Assembly: GCA_002010065.2 (NCBI GenBank)
Contig: MTMD02000014.1
Location: forward strand, 62,001-126,000
Reading direction: 5' to 3'
DNA length: 64,000 nt
Origin: Candidatus Pyrohabitans jungbluthii
Lineage (GTDB): Archaea > Hydrothermarchaeota > Hydrothermarchaeia > Hydrothermarchaeales > BMS3B
Below are positions 33,121-42,444 of this stretch, one piece after another (the first letter of the stretch is position 1; each line of letters opens with the position of its first letter). The position numbers and the translations under genes were made by a program. The notes beneath the pieces were generated by a model, which was not told the origin of the DNA, did not search any database, and worked only from the letters and a program-made list of their open reading frames with translations.

Positions 33121-34140
33121 ATGACGCCGAAAGAGAGAGTGATGAACACACTGGAAAAGAAGGAAGTTGACCGCGTGCCAGTGTTCAGCGGAATGGGCAA
33201 CGTCACCGTGGCTGGGATGCAGAAGTACGGCATCGACTTTGCCTCGTCGCATGCGAATGCTGAGCAGATGGCAACGCTCGCGTGCTCTACCTACGAGCTT
33301 TTTGGATTTGAGTGTGCTGTCGTACCCTTCGACCTGTGCGTGGAAGCAGAGGCGCTGGGCTGCGAAGTGAACTTCTACGCTGGCAAGCAGAACATACTCT
33401 ATCCTACAATAAAGTCGAAGATTCTCAAGGTAGGTGAGGAGCTTCAGGTGCCTGAGAACCTGCTTGAGCGGGGCAGGATACCTCTGGTAAAGGAGGCAAT
33501 CTCGCTTTGCAAGGAGAAGCTCAACGGCGAGGTGGCGGTTGGAAGCTATATTCTCGGGCCATTTACACTTGCGGGGCAGATCCTCGACCTGAACGACCTC
33601 CTCAAGAGTTCATTTAAAAAGCCGAATGATGTCAAAGCTCTGCTGAGCCAGCTGGTTGAGCCGCTGGTTGATATAGCCAATGCATTCCACGAGGCTGGCG
33701 CTGACTATATAACAGTGCGCGAGATGGGAGCACCCAGCGACGTTATCTCGCCGCGCATGTTCAAGATGCTGGTGCAGCCATATCTCAAGGAAACCATCGC
33801 CGGCATAAAGGCGCCGACTATTCTGCACATGTGCGGCGACACCAACATGCTGGTGGAGATGCTCTATGAGTGCGGTGCAAATGCGATAAGCGTGGAGCAG
33901 AAGAACGACGTCGCTGCTACACGCCAGAAGCTTGGCGAGGAGGCGGTGATTCTGGGCAATCTGGATGCATATGGTGTCATAGTTAAGGGCACACCTGAGG
34001 AGGTGGAGCAGTCGGTTAAGCAGGCGATCGAAGCGGGCGTCGACGGTGTAATGCCAGGATGCGACATCTGGCCCGAGGTGCCCGAGGATAACATGCATGC
34101 GCTCATAAAAGCTGTGGAAAAATACGGCGCAAAAAGCTGA
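33121..34140 (+). CDS. UroD-type methyltransferase, MtoB-like (methyltransferase I candidate)
   Basis: First gene of a four-gene methyl-transfer set. 339 residues; zinc ligands H236/C238 (HMCGD) and C314 (PGCD). In the archaeal Mto system a UroD-family enzyme (MtoB) takes the methyl group from a methoxylated aromatic and passes it to the corrinoid protein; the same fold in MtaA/MtbA moves methyl to CoM. The neighbours (corrinoid protein, activator, MtrH homologue) favour the first role. ATG 33121 (MTPKERV) is used; the upstream frame from 33088 starts within the promoter. Confidence 0.85.
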   Translation: MTPKERVMNTLEKKEVDRVPVFSGMGNVTVAGMQKYGIDFASSHANAEQMATLACSTYELFGFECAVVPFDLCVEAEALGCEVNFYAGKQNILYPTIKSKILKVGEELQVPENLLERGRIPLVKEAISLCKEKLNGEVAVGSYILGPFTLAGQILDLNDLLKSSFKKPNDVKALLSQLVEPLVDIANAFHEAGADYITVREMGAPSDVISPRMFKMLVQPYLKETIAGIKAPTILHMCGDTNMLVEMLYECGANAISVEQKNDVAATRQKLGEEAVILGNLDAYGVIVKGTPEEVEQSVKQAIEAGVDGVMPGCDIWPEVPEDNMHALIKAVEKYGAKS

Positions 34141-34152
34141 GAGGTGAGGAAG

Positions 34153-34830
34153 ATGACCGAGGACAAGAAGCAGCTTCTGGAAGAGATAAGGAAGGCAGTT
34201 ATAGAATTCGACGAAGACCGCGTGAAGGAGCTTGCCAACAAGTGGATTGAGCTGGGCTATGATGCCAACGAGGCAATTTTTGAGGGCTTGGCCGCGGGCA
34301 TGGAGGTTGTGGGCGATCTATTCGCAAAGAACGAGTACTTCGTGCCCGAGGTGCTCATGTGCGCCGATGCGCTCTACGCAGGCCTCGACATTCTGCGCCC
34401 CCACATAAAGGCGGAGGATAAGACGGAAACTAAAGGCGTGGTGGTAATAGGCACCGTGGAGGGCGACGTGCACGACATAGGTAAGAACCTGGTGAAGCTC
34501 ATGTTCGAGGTTGCAGGCTTTGAGGTGCACGACCTCGGCAAAGACGTACCCCTGGAGAAGTTCGTTGAGGAGCAGCTAAAGACAGACGCAGACCTCGTGT
34601 GCCTCTCAGCGATGATGACTACCACAATGCCAGGGATGAAGAAAGTTATTGAGATGCTTCGCGAGCGCAACCCGAATGTTAAGATCATGATTGGCGGTGC
34701 CCCAGTGTCGGAGAAGACAGTGGAGATGTACGGTGCCGACGCCACGGGCAAGGACGCTGCAAGCGCCCTTGAAGAGGCTATAAAGATGGTTGCCTCGCTT
34801 AGAGAGATGAAGAGGAAGAAGGAGATCTGA
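34153..34830 (+). CDS. Corrinoid methyl-carrier protein (MtoC/MtaC-like)
   Basis: B12-binding methyl carrier, 225 residues. Helical cap domain (about 1-90), then a Rossmann domain with the base-off cobalamin motif GDVHDIG (H107 as lower ligand), SAMMTTTM and GGAPV. It shuttles the methyl group on Co(I)/Co(III) between the UroD-type enzyme and the MtrH-like enzyme. GAGGTGAGG precedes ATG 34153. It is the only corrinoid carrier in the window, so the other two UroD-type enzymes may share it. Confidence 0.93.
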   Translation: MTEDKKQLLEEIRKAVIEFDEDRVKELANKWIELGYDANEAIFEGLAAGMEVVGDLFAKNEYFVPEVLMCADALYAGLDILRPHIKAEDKTETKGVVVIGTVEGDVHDIGKNLVKLMFEVAGFEVHDLGKDVPLEKFVEEQLKTDADLVCLSAMMTTTMPGMKKVIEMLRERNPNVKIMIGGAPVSEKTVEMYGADATGKDAASALEEAIKMVASLREMKRKKEI

Positions 34831-34839
34831 GGTGCTGTG

Positions 34840-36777
34840 ATGAAGTACAAGGTGATCTTCCAGCCCTCGGGGCGCAGAGGGGAAATAGAGGAGGGCAAGA
34901 CCCTCCGTGAGGCTGCGATTGAGCTGGGTGTGGGCATAGAGCAGGTGTGCGGCGGCAACAAGGTTTGCGGAAAGTGCAAGGTTCAGATTCAGGAAGGCTA
35001 CTTTGCAAAGTTCGATGTCCACTCCAGCATGAACAACCTCTCGCCCATAGGCAAGGAAGAGCTCAGGCTTCTTAATGAAGAGGAGGTTAAGAACAACTAT
35101 CGCCTAGCCTGTGCTGCCCGCGTGCAGGGCGATGTGCTTGTGTTTGTGCCTGAGGAGAGCCGTGTTGGCGGGCAGATTGTGAGGAAGGCAGCGGGCGAGA
35201 TAAACATTGAGCTCGACCCTGCAGTGCGGAAGTACTACGTCGAGCTACCTCCTCCCACCCTGGAGGACCCTGAGGGAGACTATGAGCGCCTGATGCGCGC
35301 CCTCAAGGAGCAGCACGGTCTCGAGGGCTTGAGCATGGACTACCATGCTCTTAGGGCTCTGCCGTTGGCGCTGAGAGAGGGCAAGTGGAAGGTCACCGTA
35401 ACAGTGTGGAACGATCGAGAGATAATAGGCGTGGAGCCGGGCTATAACGACCGCACCCTGGGCATAGCCTTCGACGTGGGAACGACGACGGTGGTGGGCT
35501 ACCTCACCGACATTAACACCGGCAAGGTTATCGCCATAGACTCCATGATGAATCCGCAGGTAAGCTTCGGCGAAGACGTGATGGCGCGCATCACCTATGC
35601 TATGGAGCACGAAGATGGGCTGCAGAAGATGCATGAGGCAATCATCGGAGGGATAAACAAGATCATCTCAAACCTGTGCAATAAGGCTCAAGTTGGAGTG
35701 GAGGAAATTTCAGAGATAGTGCTCGTGGGCAACACTGCAATGCACCACATATACCTGAACATCTACCCGGAGTACCTCGGCGTATCACCCTTTACGCCCG
35801 CGGTGCACCGCAGCCTAGACATAAAGGCGAGGGACCTCAACATCAAGGCGGCGCCCGGCGCTAATGTGCACGTCCTGCCAATAGAGGCAGGCTTCGTAGG
35901 CGCCGACAACATGGGTGTGGTTGTAGCCCTTGAGCCCGAGAAGAAGGACGACATCTGGCTCATCATAGACATAGGCACCAACGGCGAGATAGTGCTGGGC
36001 AACAAGGACAAACTGCTCTCGACTAGCTGCGCTACAGGTCCAGCGTTTGAGGGTGCGCAGATTACGCACGGCATGAGAGCAGCGCCCGGAGCGATAGAGC
36101 GCGTGCGCATTGACCCGGAGACAAAGGAGCCCCGCTACAAGGTCATAGGCAAGGAAGAGTGGAGCGACGAAGTTAAGAGCGAGGCTCGCGGAATATGCGG
36201 CTCGGGTATAATAGAAGTAGTGGCAGAGATGTTCAAGGCTGGCATTATAAAGAACAGCGGCGTCTTCAATACCAAGCTCGACACCCCGCGTATACGCAAA
36301 GGCGAAAACGGCCAGCCAGAGTATGTGCTCGCCTGGGCGGATGAGACTGCGATAGGCAAGGACATAACCGTTACCCAGAGCGACGTGCGCGCGGTTCAGT
36401 TAGCGAAGGGCGCACTGTACACCGGCTGCAAGATTCTCATGAAGCGCTATGGCATAGATGCTGTGGACAAGGTGATTCTCGCTGGAGCCTTCGGAAGCTA
36501 CATAGATAAAGAAGCCAGCATGGTCATAGGCATGTTCCCGGACTGCGATCTGGACAAGGTTGTAGCCGTGGGCAACGCCGCCGGCGATGGCGCGCGTATA
36601 GCGCTGCTCAACCGTAGGAAGCGCGAGGAGGCTAACGCCGTAGCGAGGCGCATAAAGTACATTGAGCTTACAGTGGACCCCGACTTCCAGACGGAGTTCA
36701 TGCAGGCGATGTACTTCCCACACATGAAGGACAAGTTCCCCCACATCCAGCACATCCTTGATAAGATACCCAAGTAG
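34840..36777 (+). CDS. ASKHA-type corrinoid activation protein (RACo/MtoD-like)
   Basis: ATP-dependent reductive activator that returns oxidised Co(II) corrinoid to Co(I). The N-terminal [2Fe-2S] ferredoxin domain has C37, C43, C46 and C91 (CGGNKVCGKC...C). The ASKHA ATPase core follows, with GIAFDVGTTTV, DIGTNGEIV, GNTAMHH and LAGAFGSYID. This is the bacterial-acetogen RACo/MtoD layout; methanogen RamA instead carries C-terminal 4Fe-4S clusters. 645 residues, intact. ATG 34840 follows GAGGTG; it sits 9 nt after the corrinoid gene and one base-step before the MtrH-like gene. Confidence 0.93.
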   Translation: MKYKVIFQPSGRRGEIEEGKTLREAAIELGVGIEQVCGGNKVCGKCKVQIQEGYFAKFDVHSSMNNLSPIGKEELRLLNEEEVKNNYRLACAARVQGDVLVFVPEESRVGGQIVRKAAGEINIELDPAVRKYYVELPPPTLEDPEGDYERLMRALKEQHGLEGLSMDYHALRALPLALREGKWKVTVTVWNDREIIGVEPGYNDRTLGIAFDVGTTTVVGYLTDINTGKVIAIDSMMNPQVSFGEDVMARITYAMEHEDGLQKMHEAIIGGINKIISNLCNKAQVGVEEISEIVLVGNTAMHHIYLNIYPEYLGVSPFTPAVHRSLDIKARDLNIKAAPGANVHVLPIEAGFVGADNMGVVVALEPEKKDDIWLIIDIGTNGEIVLGNKDKLLSTSCATGPAFEGAQITHGMRAAPGAIERVRIDPETKEPRYKVIGKEEWSDEVKSEARGICGSGIIEVVAEMFKAGIIKNSGVFNTKLDTPRIRKGENGQPEYVLAWADETAIGKDITVTQSDVRAVQLAKGALYTGCKILMKRYGIDAVDKVILAGAFGSYIDKEASMVIGMFPDCDLDKVVAVGNAAGDGARIALLNRRKREEANAVARRIKYIELTVDPDFQTEFMQAMYFPHMKDKFPHIQHILDKIPK

Positions 36778-36786
36778 GTGAGTAAA

Positions 36787-37770
36787 GTGTTCAGCCTGAA
36801 TAATAAGAATCAGAAGGTCGTGAAGATAGGGAATGTGAAGTTCGGCGGGCGCCCTGGGGAGAATCCCACAGTGCTCATCGGCACAATGTTCTACAACGGT
36901 CACAAAATCCTCGGCTCCCGCAAAAAGGGCGAGTTCGACAAGAAGCGAGCTGAAGAGCTAATAAACCGCCAGGAGGAGCTGAGCGACGCCACAGGCGTGC
37001 CCTGCATGCTTGACATAGTTGCCACATTTGGCGAAGAGGCAAAGCGCTACATCGACTTCGTGGCAGAGGTTACAGACATGCCCTTCTCCACAGATATATG
37101 GACAGAGCAGCCCAAGGTGGAGGCGGCGCAGTACATCGCTGAGGTAGGGCTTCAGGATCGCCACCTGTACAACAGCCTTGCACCATGGGCGAAAGACCCA
37201 GAGTATGAGGTAAACGAGCTGAGCAAGCTTGGTTTGAAGAATGTTCTGCTCGTTGCCTTCAACATGCAGAACCCCACGCCCCAGGGCAGGGTGGAGCTTG
37301 TCAAGGATGTTCTGCTCCCGCGGGCAGAGAAAGCTGGATTCAAGAATATCCTGGTAGACACATCGCTTATGAGTATCCCCTCCTCTCCCTTCTCCTTTTT
37401 GGGAAGCAGGCTGGTCAAGGAGGAGCTGGGCTTTCCAGTGGGCTGCGCTCCCTCGAACGGCACAGACTTGGTTAAGAAGGACGCAGAGGCTAAGTGGGGC
37501 AAGCTCGGCTTCGTGGGCATAGACAGCGCTGCCCATGCGCTGGGCGCAGTCTTCTGGAGCGACTTCCTGCTCTATGGCCCAATAGAGAGCGCCCCATGGA
37601 TATTCCCAGCCATAGCCAACGCCAATGCGATGCTGGCAACCTTCGTCTACGACGAAATCGGCGAGCTTCCAGCGAGCGAGAACCATCCGATATACAAGTT
37701 CTACCAAGACTTCGTGAATGAGCTCAAAGCTGGCAAGGCTTCGCTCAAGGAAATGGAGGCGGAAGGATAG
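36787..37770 (+). CDS. MtrH-family methyltransferase (MtoA-like, methyltransferase II)
   Basis: Homologue of the H subunit of tetrahydromethanopterin S-methyltransferase, a TIM-barrel enzyme that moves methyl between corrinoid and tetrahydromethanopterin. Features: VKFGGRPGENPTVLIGTMFY at the N-terminus, VPCMLDIVATFGE and GCAPSNGTDL. No other Mtr subunits are present, so this is the stand-alone form found in methoxydotrophic and related systems. Start: AGGTGA at 36776-36781 suits GTG 36787; GTG 36778 right after the stop is the alternative. Last soluble enzyme of the operon. Confidence 0.9.
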   Translation: MFSLNNKNQKVVKIGNVKFGGRPGENPTVLIGTMFYNGHKILGSRKKGEFDKKRAEELINRQEELSDATGVPCMLDIVATFGEEAKRYIDFVAEVTDMPFSTDIWTEQPKVEAAQYIAEVGLQDRHLYNSLAPWAKDPEYEVNELSKLGLKNVLLVAFNMQNPTPQGRVELVKDVLLPRAEKAGFKNILVDTSLMSIPSSPFSFLGSRLVKEELGFPVGCAPSNGTDLVKKDAEAKWGKLGFVGIDSAAHALGAVFWSDFLLYGPIESAPWIFPAIANANAMLATFVYDEIGELPASENHPIYKFYQDFVNELKAGKASLKEMEAEG

Positions 37771-37777
37771 CTTAGCC

Positions 37778-38527
37778 ATGGAGTACATGGTGATTCCCCC
37801 TGCCCTGAAAACACATTTTTATTTTATTGCCCTTATTTTGTCTTTTGTTTTTTTGACGGGGGTTGGCTTCAAGATAATGCTTATATCCAGCACTCGAGAC
37901 ACAACTGGCAGGCTCTCTATCTTTAGGATCGCTTGGATGAGCCTCACTTCCCTTTTCTCCCCAGAATGCCTTCTCGCCAGGCGGGTTTTTCCAAGGAGCT
38001 GGCTTCGCGGCGCAATGCTCGTGCTCATAATATGGAGCTTTCTGCTAATCATAGCCGGCGGTGTGCTGAGCTATTCTTCTCGCTTGGTCGGGGTCCCGCT
38101 CCGCTCCACCTATCACCTCCTCAGCCTTTCCGTTGACACCGCCGGCTTTCTTCTTCTATTAGGCGTGCTCTACGCCATCGCAAGGCGATATTTGCTCGCA
38201 AGGGAAGAAGTGTTCACCATGCCAGAGGACGGCGTCTTCCTCGGCTTATTTCTTCTTATCCTGCTCTCCGGCTTTGCTGTTGAAGGTGCGAGGCTGGCGA
38301 TAACATCTGCCAGCGACGCGTACTCGCCTTTTGGAAGCCTCGTGGCGGAGCTGCTCTCCCCAGCAACCTTAGAAATGCAGGGGAAGGTATTCGTCTACGC
38401 CAAGCTTTTGCACTTCACCGCAGCCTTTGCCCTTCTCGCATATATCCCCTTCTCAAAGGCGATGCACATGTTTGCAGCGCAAATCACCACACGCTTTGCA
38501 AAAGAAAAAGAGAGGCTGTATTATTAA
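37778..38527 (+). CDS. HdrE/NarI-like membrane cytochrome subunit
   Basis: 249-residue membrane protein with about five transmembrane helices, resembling the b-type cytochrome subunit of membrane Hdr, Dsr/Hme or nitrate reductase complexes (SGFAVEGARLAI and LHFTAAFALLAYIPFSKAMHM are typical). Two His near the last helix are present; the usual His in the second helix region appears replaced (RGAMLVLIIW), so heme content is uncertain. It follows the MtrH-like gene by 7 nt and would pair with an HdrD-like protein. A link from methyl oxidation to menaquinone is plausible but inferred. Confidence 0.75.
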   Translation: MEYMVIPPALKTHFYFIALILSFVFLTGVGFKIMLISSTRDTTGRLSIFRIAWMSLTSLFSPECLLARRVFPRSWLRGAMLVLIIWSFLLIIAGGVLSYSSRLVGVPLRSTYHLLSLSVDTAGFLLLLGVLYAIARRYLLAREEVFTMPEDGVFLGLFLLILLSGFAVEGARLAITSASDAYSPFGSLVAELLSPATLEMQGKVFVYAKLLHFTAAFALLAYIPFSKAMHMFAAQITTRFAKEKERLYY

Positions 38528-38842
38528 TCACCTCTCAAACTCCATCCTCACCGCCTTGGGCGTCGCTGCACCAGTTTCAATCTCCACGGCGCGAATAACT
38601 GCCGCCGGTACAGGGCAGCCGGGATGTAGCCTCGCACGAGTAGCCGCCTGGTAAATTGCCGAGTCGCACATGCCGACGAGAACTTCCTTCGTCCAGTCGA
38701 GGCTCTTAACATCCTCTGCAAACGTTTTAACCTTCTCGCACCCCGAGGTTATGCGTATCTCCACTCTCTTTCCGTGCCTCTCAACGCTTATGCGGGTTAC
38801 AAACTTACAGGAACCGGCGTCTACCTCTGCTCGCGTCGTCAT
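38528..38842 (-). CDS. Small conserved Cys-containing protein (104 aa)
   Basis: Soluble beta/alpha protein with scattered cysteines (GSCKF, SGCEKV, GMCDSA, HPGCPVP). The arrangement resembles small uncharacterised methanogen proteins (possibly DUF6951), but I am not certain. It abuts the convergent cytochrome gene with no gap and starts 1 nt after the CobW-type GTPase, so it is co-transcribed with that gene. A metal-related function would fit the neighbour; unproven. Confidence 0.65.
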   Translation of the reverse strand: MTTRAEVDAGSCKFVTRISVERHGKRVEIRITSGCEKVKTFAEDVKSLDWTKEVLVGMCDSAIYQAATRARLHPGCPVPAAVIRAVEIETGAATPKAVRMEFER

Positions 38843-38843
38843 C

Positions 38844-39719
38844 CTATACCTCCAGAATCCTCTTTAACGCCTCCTTGTCAATCTTGCTGCCTATAGCCAC
38901 GAAGCTTGGCTCCGCCTCAGAGGGAAGCTCCTCTCTGCTAACCCTCCCCGAGGAAAGGTCATAGTACCAGCTTTTTCCGCCTGCTCTGAAGATCCCCTTC
39001 GCCCTTATCACCCTTCCAAACTCTCCACGCTTAAGCCTCTCAAAAAGCTCGTCGGCTTCATCAGTACTCATCTCTCTGGGCTTAGCCGAGAAGGAGTCGA
39101 AGAGCAGGTGGACGCCCTCGCTTACCCTGACTTCAACGCCGGGAAGCTTCTCAGGGAGCGTCACCTCACCGAAGGAGGAGCGAAGCACCAGAGCTGAGGG
39201 GTTTATCTCCCTCACTGTGCGCTCTACATTGAGAATCCCCTTCTCGCTGACTAGGTCCACCTTGTTTATTACCACCGCCGAAGCGTTGGCTATGGCATCT
39301 CGATAAAGGTGCTGAAAGGTCTCAAGGGGGTACAGCTCTGAGAAGGCGCTGGCGTCGATCACGCTTATCACGCCCTCAAGTTCGGCGATGCCTTTAAGGT
39401 GGGGCTCCTGTAGAGCTTCTACGATGCTGGAGGTCATAGAAACGCCAGAGGGTTCCAGGAACACCCTCTCGGGTGAAAATCTCTCCCTCAGCTCGGTGAG
39501 GGTCTCGCTGAGGTCTGCGCGCAGTGTGCAGCACACGCACCCGCTGGCAAGCTCTGCAACCTCTAGCTTGCCTGAACTCGAAACCAGCTCGCGATCTATA
39601 CCAACATCGCCGAACTCATTGACTATTACGGCAGTCTTCGAGTCTGCGTTTGAGATAATTCTACGTATTAGCGTTGTCTTTCCAGCTCCGAGAAAGCCAG
39701 AAATTACAGTAAGCTTCAT
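38844..39719 (-). CDS. CobW/COG0523 GTPase metallochaperone
   Basis: G3E-family GTPase that delivers metal (zinc, cobalt or other) to target proteins. GTP motifs: Walker A SGFLGAGKTT, NKVD-type specificity motif (VINKVDLV) and the family CxCC metal-binding motif, CVCC, at about residue 61. The C-terminal CobW_C domain is short (291 residues total). Metal cannot be read from sequence; cobalt or zinc would fit the cobamide-dependent, zinc-containing methyltransferases nearby. ATG 39719. Confidence 0.88.
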   Translation of the reverse strand: MKLTVISGFLGAGKTTLIRRIISNADSKTAVIVNEFGDVGIDRELVSSSGKLEVAELASGCVCCTLRADLSETLTELRERFSPERVFLEPSGVSMTSSIVEALQEPHLKGIAELEGVISVIDASAFSELYPLETFQHLYRDAIANASAVVINKVDLVSEKGILNVERTVREINPSALVLRSSFGEVTLPEKLPGVEVRVSEGVHLLFDSFSAKPREMSTDEADELFERLKRGEFGRVIRAKGIFRAGGKSWYYDLSSGRVSREELPSEAEPSFVAIGSKIDKEALKRILEV

Positions 39720-39887
39720 CCTCTTAGATTAGAAGAGCAACGAGGTTAAGGTTGAAATTCAAATATCATTTATAACTGCTTGGAATAGCCTCGCCGTATT
39801 TCAAGAAGGCTCATGCCGCCTTTAAAAGTTCTAAAATAGTTGATGCTGATTTCTGAGCAAAAATAGAAAAGAGATAGAAGATGAAGC

Positions 39888-41165
39888 TCACGCAAACATG
39901 AGCTCATTTGAGCCGAGCTTGCTCGCTGTCTGCTCTATCTTGCCCATCACCTTGCTTATAGCGTGCTGGAAGTCTAGGAAGGTTACCTCATTGCGGTCCT
40001 CGCGTATGGCAAACATCCCGGCTTCGGTGCAGATCGCTTTGATGTCTGCGCCCGTAGCACCCTCGGTTAGTGCCGCAAGCTCTTCCATGCTCACATCGCT
40101 GCTCAGGTTCATTCTCCTCGTATGAATAGCGAATATCTGCGCTCTACCCTTCTCGTCCGGCAGGGGAATCTCTATCAGGCGATCGAACCTGCCCGGGCGG
40201 AGTATGGCCGGGTCGAGTATGTCAGGGCGATTTGTAGCCGCGATAATGCGCACATCGCCACGGGCATCGAAGCCATCCATCTCTGCCAGGAGCTGCATAA
40301 GGGTGCGCTGCACCTCGCGGTCGCCGCTGGTGAGCGAGTCTGTGCGCCTGGCTGCGATGGCATCTATCTCGTCGATAAACACTATGCTGGGCGCCTTCTC
40401 CTTTGCGAGCTGGAAAAGCTCTCTTACTAGGCGAGCGCCCTCGCCTATATACTTGCGCACAAGTTCAGAGCCGATAAGCTTTATGAATACTGAGTTTGTC
40501 TCCCTCGCCACAGCCTTGGCGATGAGCGTCTTACCAGTGCCCGGCGGGCCGTAGAGTAGCACGCCCTTCGGCGGGTCTATCCCCACCTTCTCGAAGGCCT
40601 CAGGCTTGAGCAGGGGCAGTTCCACAGTCTCGCGTATCTCCTGAATCTGCTTCTCAAGCCCGCCTATATCGGAATAGCTCTCCTCAGGCTTCTCCACAAT
40701 CTCCATCGCGAGCACCGCGGGGTCCTTCTCCATAGGTAGGACGTCCACAACTGCTAAGCTCTGCTGGTTCATCGCCACCCTGGCGCCGGGCACAAGCTTA
40801 CTCCTGTCTATAAACTGGGAGGTGTTCACCAGGAACGTTGGGCCAGAGGTGCTCCTCACAACCAGCTTGCCGCTATCGAGGACATCTACTATGGTTCCTA
40901 TAATCAGCGGCATGGAGCGCAGCCTCTCAAGCTCTGAGCGAAGCCTGCGAATTTCTCGCTCCATCTGGATGCGCTCGCTCTCCAGCATGCGCTTTCTGTC
41001 CTCTAACCAGCGCAGTCGCTGTGCATAGCCGCTCTTTATGCGGTTGTTCTCATTTTTAAGCTGAACGCACTCCCGTTCAAGCTCGCGCACCTTGCTGAGA
41101 AGGTACTGGGTTATGTCCTCCCCATTCTCCGGGTTTATCTTATCGTCTTTAACTTCCTCGCTCAT
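39888..41165 (-). CDS. pan: Proteasome-activating nucleotidase PAN
   Basis: Hexameric AAA+ unfoldase that feeds the archaeal 20S proteasome. N-terminal coiled coil (about 10-70), OB domain, then Walker A GPPGTGKT, Walker [13 protein letters not shown] and the second-region-of-homology arginines ([11 protein letters not shown]). The C-terminus ends in LMFA, so the HbYX docking tail is Hb-Phe-X instead of Hb-Tyr-X. ATG 41165 is favoured over 41171 because AGGA is properly spaced. 425 residues is normal. Confidence 0.95.
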   Translation of the reverse strand: MSEEVKDDKINPENGEDITQYLLSKVRELERECVQLKNENNRIKSGYAQRLRWLEDRKRMLESERIQMEREIRRLRSELERLRSMPLIIGTIVDVLDSGKLVVRSTSGPTFLVNTSQFIDRSKLVPGARVAMNQQSLAVVDVLPMEKDPAVLAMEIVEKPEESYSDIGGLEKQIQEIRETVELPLLKPEAFEKVGIDPPKGVLLYGPPGTGKTLIAKAVARETNSVFIKLIGSELVRKYIGEGARLVRELFQLAKEKAPSIVFIDEIDAIAARRTDSLTSGDREVQRTLMQLLAEMDGFDARGDVRIIAATNRPDILDPAILRPGRFDRLIEIPLPDEKGRAQIFAIHTRRMNLSSDVSMEELAALTEGATGADIKAICTEAGMFAIREDRNEVTFLDFQHAISKVMGKIEQTASKLGSNELMFA

Positions 41166-41258
41166 TTTCATCTTCCTATAATATATTTTTCGGTGGAGTT
41201 AAATATCTATCGCCTGTATATTCAGCGGCTTTTAACCATCGCATATCCAATTGCAAAA

Positions 41259-42440
41259 TCAGGCGAGCAAAAGGCGGTTGAAGCTTGTGGCCTCTATTAA
41301 ACCCAGGCTACCAGCGCTGCACGCGCGCTCTGAGAAGCTCTCCACACTGTCGCCACGCAGCCTTGGCGAGAGTACAGCGAAAGGCACTGGCTCAGAGGTG
41401 TGGGTTTTCACCCTTATCGGCGTAGGATGGTCTGGCAGCACGGCGATGGCAGTGTCGTCGTTTAAATTATCAAGAAGCCTGCCTATGAGCTTTTCATCCA
41501 GGTCTTCTATTGCTTTAATCTTCATCTCCACGCTGCCCTCATGCCCAGCCTCGTCAGGCGCTTCAACGTGGATGTAGCAGTAGTCTACACTTTCAAGAGC
41601 CTTGAGGGCGTACTCCGCCTTGGCTGCATAGTCAGTATCGTAGTAGCCCGTGGCACCAGGCACATGCACAACCCGCATTCCAGCTAAGCAAGCGATGCCC
41701 CGAATCAGGTCCACAGCCGAGATAACCGCTCCCTCTACTCCGTACTTCTCGGAAAAGGGCTCAAGCTCTGGCTTTCTCCCCTGTCCCCAGAGCCACACCA
41801 TGTTCGCAGGCCTCTTACCCTGCTCCACCCTCTTCAGATTAACCTCATGCTCAGTGAGCACCTCCCTTGAGCGGAGCATCATCTCGTTGAGCTTCGCCGC
41901 GCTCTCGTTCTGTCGTGGCTTGAGCAGATAATCATCTATGCTCTCCCCAACTATATCGTGGGGAGGCGTCGCCCTGAGCTCCTCGCCGAAGGAGCACACA
42001 AAGAGGTTGCGGTAGCTCACCCCTGGATAAAACTTTCCAAAGGGTGCAATCTCAGCCTCGTTCAACGCAGAGAGCAGCGCTTTGGCTTCCTCGCTGCTCA
42101 CATGCCCTGCGGTGAAGTCGGCAATTTTACCATTCTCCACTGTTATCAGGTTGCACCTGAAGGCGACGTCGCCCGGGCCAAGCTCAACGCCTATACTCGC
42201 TGCCTCAAGGGGACCCCGCCCCGTGTACACCCTTCGCGGGTCGTAGCCTAGGATAGCCAGGTTAGCGATGTCGGAGCCCGCGTCCATGCCTTTGGGGATA
42301 GTGCGAATCATACCTGTGGCGCCTTTCCTGGCTATATAATCCATATTGGGCGTATTCGCCTCCTCCAGGGGTGTTTTCCCGCCAAGCTCTTCCAGCGGGT
42401 AATCCGCCATTCCGTCGCCCACTACCACGAGGTACTTCAT
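41259..42440 (-). CDS. apgM: Archaeal cofactor-independent phosphoglycerate mutase
   Basis: Interconverts 3- and 2-phosphoglycerate in glycolysis/gluconeogenesis. Alkaline-phosphatase-superfamily metal site residues are visible: VVGDGMAD at the N-terminus, GMDAGSDIANLAILGYDP (catalytic Ser), HVEAPDEAGHEG and LPDHPTP at the end. 393 residues, typical ApgM. It is the last gene of a run after threonine synthase (4-nt gap). Confidence 0.93.
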   Translation of the reverse strand: MKYLVVVGDGMADYPLEELGGKTPLEEANTPNMDYIARKGATGMIRTIPKGMDAGSDIANLAILGYDPRRVYTGRGPLEAASIGVELGPGDVAFRCNLITVENGKIADFTAGHVSSEEAKALLSALNEAEIAPFGKFYPGVSYRNLFVCSFGEELRATPPHDIVGESIDDYLLKPRQNESAAKLNEMMLRSREVLTEHEVNLKRVEQGKRPANMVWLWGQGRKPELEPFSEKYGVEGAVISAVDLIRGIACLAGMRVVHVPGATGYYDTDYAAKAEYALKALESVDYCYIHVEAPDEAGHEGSVEMKIKAIEDLDEKLIGRLLDNLNDDTAIAVLPDHPTPIRVKTHTSEPVPFAVLSPRLRGDSVESFSERACSAGSLGLIEATSFNRLLLA

Positions 42441-42444
42441 TGCC

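Noticed and set aside
36958-37788. 276-codon minus-strand frame opposite the MtrH-like gene
   Set aside because: Shadow of a confidently recognised gene; composition is only the reverse reading of its codons.
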